A stretch of 17,086 bases of DNA, taken from assembly GCA_002771315.1 (NCBI GenBank), contig PCSF01000036.1:1-17086 (forward strand), given 5' to 3'. A program made the position numbers and the translations under genes. The DNA comes from Desulfobacterales bacterium CG23_combo_of_CG06-09_8_20_14_all_52_9 (GTDB lineage: Bacteria; Desulfobacterota; Desulfobacteria; Desulfobacterales; UBA2156). This document shows positions 14,382-17,086 of this stretch, one piece after another. A model generated the notes under the pieces. It saw only the letters and a list, made by a program, of their open reading frames with translations. It ran no database searches and had not been told where the DNA came from. Position 1 is the first letter of the stretch, and the number at the start of each line of letters is the position of its first letter.

Positions 14382-15761
14382 TCATCCCTTTGCCAAAGGG
14401 CTAACGCCTCCCGAACGCCTCTTTCTTCCATTTTTGCTCAACAGATTCCGGATGACGTCGGCATGCCTTCTGGCGGCTCCCCTGTTCAGGGCCAGGGCCT
14501 GACTGGCAAGGCAACCCATGACTCGGGCCTGGTCCGGATGCTTTAGCAGGTCAAGAGCTTTTCCGGCAAGCTCATCGATATCCTTGACCTGAACACCTCC
14601 GCCGGTTTGATCCAGGATCTCTTTGGCATCCAGGAAATCCTCCATGGAGGGCCCATAAAGGACCGGCTTTCCCCACACCGCCGCCTCCAATACATTCTGC
14701 CCTCCCGTCGGAACGAGGCTTCCACCGCAAAAGACCACATCCGCAATGCCGTAAACCGACTGCAGCTCGCCGATCGTATCCAGAATCACCACCTGGGCCC
14801 TTCGCGGAAATCCGTCTCCGATCAGTTCGGTCCTGAGTTGACATGAAAACCCCTGGGCCCTGACCCGTTGTGCGATATGCCGGACCCGTTCGATGTGCCG
14901 AGGCGCTAAAATGAGCACAGTCTTTGGGACCTCCCGCACGATTCGGGCATAGGCGCTCAAGACCATGGCATCCTCTTCGCCTCGGATGCTCCCTGCAATG
15001 AATACCGGAGTCTTGTCGGAAATCCCGTACAGGGTTCGCATGCGGTCTTTTTCCGAATCAAGGGATTCTGTCGGGATATCGAATTTGGCATTGCCGTGGA
15101 TCTCAATCCGATCCGCCGGGGCTCCCATCAGGGAGATCCGCCGGGCGTCGGTCTCCCGGATCATGCTGAAAGCATCCATCCGGGCTAAAAGGTCTTGCAT
15201 CAAGGGCCGGATCTTCATGTATCTATCGATGGACCGGATCGAGATCCGGCCATTGACCAGCGCTGTTTTGATCCCCATTCGGCCGGCCTCCATCAACCAG
15301 TTGGGCCACAATTCCGTCTCGACACAAGCCAAGACATCCGGCTGCAAGGTGGCCAGAGCCCGGCGCGTGGTCAATACCAGATCGATGGGGGCGAACACGC
15401 AGGTGGTCCGCGCTTTTAAAGAAGTGCCGACAATCCGGTTTTCGGCATATCTGCGGCCGTGCTCGGTGATGGTGGAAAGGATCAGTCTGCACCCCGGAAC
15501 CAGATCCTGGAGGACATTCAAAATGGAAAAGGCAACGCTGACCTCACCCACGGACGCTGCATGAATCCAGATCCTCGGCGCGCTATCCCCCCGACGACGC
15601 AGGTTTTCCGGGTAGTGTCCGAAGCGCTCACTCATCCCGTTGCGATATCGACCGCTCATCCTGGAATAGATCCAAAATGGGGGGAACAGGGCAAGGAACA
15701 GTCCGGATGTAATCCCGTTATAGGCCATGTGGTAGGGATTCATTCGCCCTCTATTCTTCAT
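14382..15761 (-). CDS. waaA: 3-deoxy-D-manno-octulosonic acid (Kdo) transferase WaaA
   Basis: Transfers Kdo from CMP-Kdo to the lipid A precursor at the inner membrane. The protein has 459 residues (family about 420-430). A hydrophobic anchor at about 16-34 is followed by SERFG with the catalytic-base Glu45, then IWIHAASVGEV (64-74). The GT-B C-terminal half contains GGSLVPTGGQNVLEAAVWGKPVLYGP, the donor-site segment, split here by no frameshift. The ATG at 15761 overlaps the upstream gene stop as ATGA; an ATG at 15743 has GAGGG just upstream and would drop six residues. The last 15 or so residues are basic and beyond the usual end. It is the second gene of a minus-strand envelope run. With kdsD in the same window, two Kdo-pathway steps are present. 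Confidence 0.95.
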   Translation of the reverse strand: MKNRGRMNPYHMAYNGITSGLFLALFPPFWIYSRMSGRYRNGMSERFGHYPENLRRRGDSAPRIWIHAASVGEVSVAFSILNVLQDLVPGCRLILSTITEHGRRYAENRIVGTSLKARTTCVFAPIDLVLTTRRALATLQPDVLACVETELWPNWLMEAGRMGIKTALVNGRISIRSIDRYMKIRPLMQDLLARMDAFSMIRETDARRISLMGAPADRIEIHGNAKFDIPTESLDSEKDRMRTLYGISDKTPVFIAGSIRGEEDAMVLSAYARIVREVPKTVLILAPRHIERVRHIAQRVRAQGFSCQLRTELIGDGFPRRAQVVILDTIGELQSVYGIADVVFCGGSLVPTGGQNVLEAAVWGKPVLYGPSMEDFLDAKEILDQTGGGVQVKDIDELAGKALDLLKHPDQARVMGCLASQALALNRGAARRHADVIRNLLSKNGRKRRSGGVSPLAKG

Positions 15762-17086
15762 TGGAATTCGACAAACCGGCCTTCTTTCACCCGAAAGAGA
15801 AAGAGCGTCTTTTTGACTTCACCCCCGGAGTCAAAGGACGTGGGACCGGTCAAGCCCTGGAACACGGAAAGCCTGAGGATCTCGTCTTTCAAATGGCTTC
15901 GAAACCGGATATACGGCTTCATGGCTGCTTCGAGAATGATCCGGGCGGTGTCGTAAGCCACGGCTTCCATGAATCCCGGTTTTTCTCCATACACAGCCGC
16001 AAAGCGTTCCACAAAGGACTTTGTCGGCTCGGAGATGCTATGCACATTGAAGCCGTCCGTCATCATGGCATCCTGGGCGTACTTCTGAGCCATATCGAGA
16101 AGTTTTTGGGAATGCCAAAGGTTGGTTCCCAAAAGATAAACTTCCCGGATTTCATTGTAGGTAAGCTGGGGCAAAATGAGCCCCGCTTTATCGGGTGCAT
16201 CCGGAATGAACAGGGCTTGGAAATCGATATAAGGAGCCCCCTTTTTTCTCAAGCGAGCCATCGGAGCTGCATGAACCGTCCCGGCTTCTCCTTGCATCTC
16301 CCCTGTTTCAACATCCGCTTGCGGCTTTAATTCCCAGTCAGACACCGCGGTCCGCTCGATTTCATCCGGTACATGGTAATAAAGCCCCACCAGCTTCTTA
16401 ATGGGATCCGAGAAATCCGTCTGATCCGCAGAATAGGATTCCACTCCCACCATCGTGCCGCCGTGGGCGATGACTGCATCCCAAAAAAGGTTCATGAGGG
16501 TATCCCCGTAACTTTCTTCGGGGTACAAAACGGCAAACCGGGTCAGTCCCAATTTATTAGCACAAAAGCCCACCAGGGTTTCCACCTGCATTCTAGGGGT
16601 CATGAAGTTCCGGAAAACATAATCTCCGGATTTGGGAATATTCTCTTTTTGCGTCAGCGTGATGATCGGGATCTTCAGCTTCTGGGCCTCGGCGGCGGCT
16701 GATTCAGCCTCGGCGATGGGGCCGATAATGGCGGCTACCTCGGCCTTTACTAACTCTCGAACTCCAGCTTTGGCGCTCTCCGGGTCGGAACGGGTATCCT
16801 TAACGATTAATTTCACCTGCTGATGCCCCAAGGCTGCACTGAAGTCGGCCAGAGCCATTTCGATGCCCCTCAAGGCCTTTTTTCCATAGGTCTGGTATGC
16901 CCCGCTGAGAGGCAGGAGACAACCGATCGCGTGACGATCAAAGGCGACGGTTGAAGTCAACTTTTCCAGAAGCGCCCGGGCTTTTCCATCCGGATCGTGC
17001 CTGGGATATCGATCCAGAAAATCCTTGAGGGCATCAATGGCCTCTTCGGGGTTTTCCGAATCTTCTGCATTTATCCCAAAGGCAAC
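15758..17086 (-). CDS. LpoA-like penicillin-binding protein activator / periplasmic ligand-binding protein, N-terminus outside window
   Basis: 442 residues are visible and the frame is open to the right edge. The first 40 residues (NPEEAIDALKDFLDRYP) look like the last helices of a TPR domain. Then comes a type I periplasmic-binding fold beginning IGCLLPLSGAYQTYGKKAL, with AAIIGPIAEAES and PIITLTQKENIP further on, as in LivJ-type proteins. TPR followed by this fold is the arrangement of LpoA, the outer-membrane lipoprotein that activates PBP1A; in Desulfobacterota such proteins are often annotated 'penicillin-binding protein activator'. The mid-part has an insertion of about 40 residues (EIERTAVSDWELKPQ onward). 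A TTG at 16960 would give a shorter protein but cuts off the TPR part, so I do not accept it. It is coupled to waaA by ATGA overlap. The activator role is inferred; a transport-binding protein is the alternative. Confidence 0.8.
   Translation of the reverse strand, partial: VAFGINAEDSENPEEAIDALKDFLDRYPRHDPDGKARALLEKLTSTVAFDRHAIGCLLPLSGAYQTYGKKALRGIEMALADFSAALGHQQVKLIVKDTRSDPESAKAGVRELVKAEVAAIIGPIAEAESAAAEAQKLKIPIITLTQKENIPKSGDYVFRNFMTPRMQVETLVGFCANKLGLTRFAVLYPEESYGDTLMNLFWDAVIAHGGTMVGVESYSADQTDFSDPIKKLVGLYYHVPDEIERTAVSDWELKPQADVETGEMQGEAGTVHAAPMARLRKKGAPYIDFQALFIPDAPDKAGLILPQLTYNEIREVYLLGTNLWHSQKLLDMAQKYAQDAMMTDGFNVHSISEPTKSFVERFAAVYGEKPGFMEAVAYDTARIILEAAMKPYIRFRSHLKDEILRLSVFQGLTGPTSFDSGGEVKKTLFLFRVKEGRFVEFQ

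Noticed and set aside
14332..14385. Longer start of the DUF4405-like protein
   Set aside because: The 18 added residues are basic and unlike the family; the start at 14331 has a ribosome site. The ATGA overlap with waaA keeps this only as an alternative.
15758..16960. Complete protein starting at TTG 16960
   Set aside because: The frame is open to the window edge and the extra 42 codons encode TPR-like helices expected in LpoA-like proteins.

Overview
The window most likely comes from a Gram-negative sulfate-reducer-like member of the Desulfobacterota (Desulfobacterales type). This is inferred from the mix of genes: a PxxKW cysteine-rich protein, a small CxxC protein with an in-frame UGA, Kdo/LPS genes, and structured intergenic repeats of a kind I remember from that group. 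No database search was possible. Nearly all genes look like ordinary chromosomal genes. The accessory signal lies between them, at 2614-3066 and 7655-8078.

Left part (1-2724, minus strand): argJ, an RsuA/RluB-type pseudouridine synthase and a nucleotide-sugar dehydrogenase cut by the window edge form one probable operon, with a sigma70-like promoter upstream of argJ. Between argJ and truA lies a 255-bp palindromic, MITE-like repeat with 14-bp terminal inverted repeats. It is followed by a gene that simple ORF calling misses. This gene, 3067-3249, encodes a 60-residue protein with two CxxC motifs. It is open except for one UGA at codon 21, and a SECIS-like hairpin lies 17 nt after the UGA. I read it as a selenoprotein, and it is the most interesting item in the window. 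truA follows 69 bp later.

Middle (4046-10447): a ClC-type chloride channel/antiporter with two CBS domains and a PLP-dependent aminotransferase are co-oriented on the minus strand, with a good promoter in front of the aminotransferase. truA and the ClC gene converge and overlap by 11 bp. The PxxKW gene has its own strong promoter, a terminator-like hairpin in its leader and a strong terminator. Its promoter lies next to a second structured repeat (7829-8005), which shares two 13-bp blocks with the first. Inside that second repeat sits a perfect 52-nt T-shaped three-arm palindrome. Downstream on the plus strand, kdsD (arabinose-5-phosphate isomerase, Kdo pathway) is translationally coupled to a predicted ATP-type phosphofructokinase.

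Right part (10530-17086): on the plus strand are a small four-helix membrane protein, an exported protein I do not recognise, and a two-domain GNAT-like protein. Facing them on the minus strand is an envelope-related run in the order LpoA-like periplasmic binding protein (N-terminus outside the window), waaA (Kdo transferase), a DUF4405-like small membrane cytochrome-b-like protein, and a VIT-family membrane protein. The first two overlap by ATGA. kdsD and waaA act in the same pathway (Kdo synthesis and its transfer to lipid A), and the nucleotide-sugar dehydrogenase also fits surface-polysaccharide synthesis.
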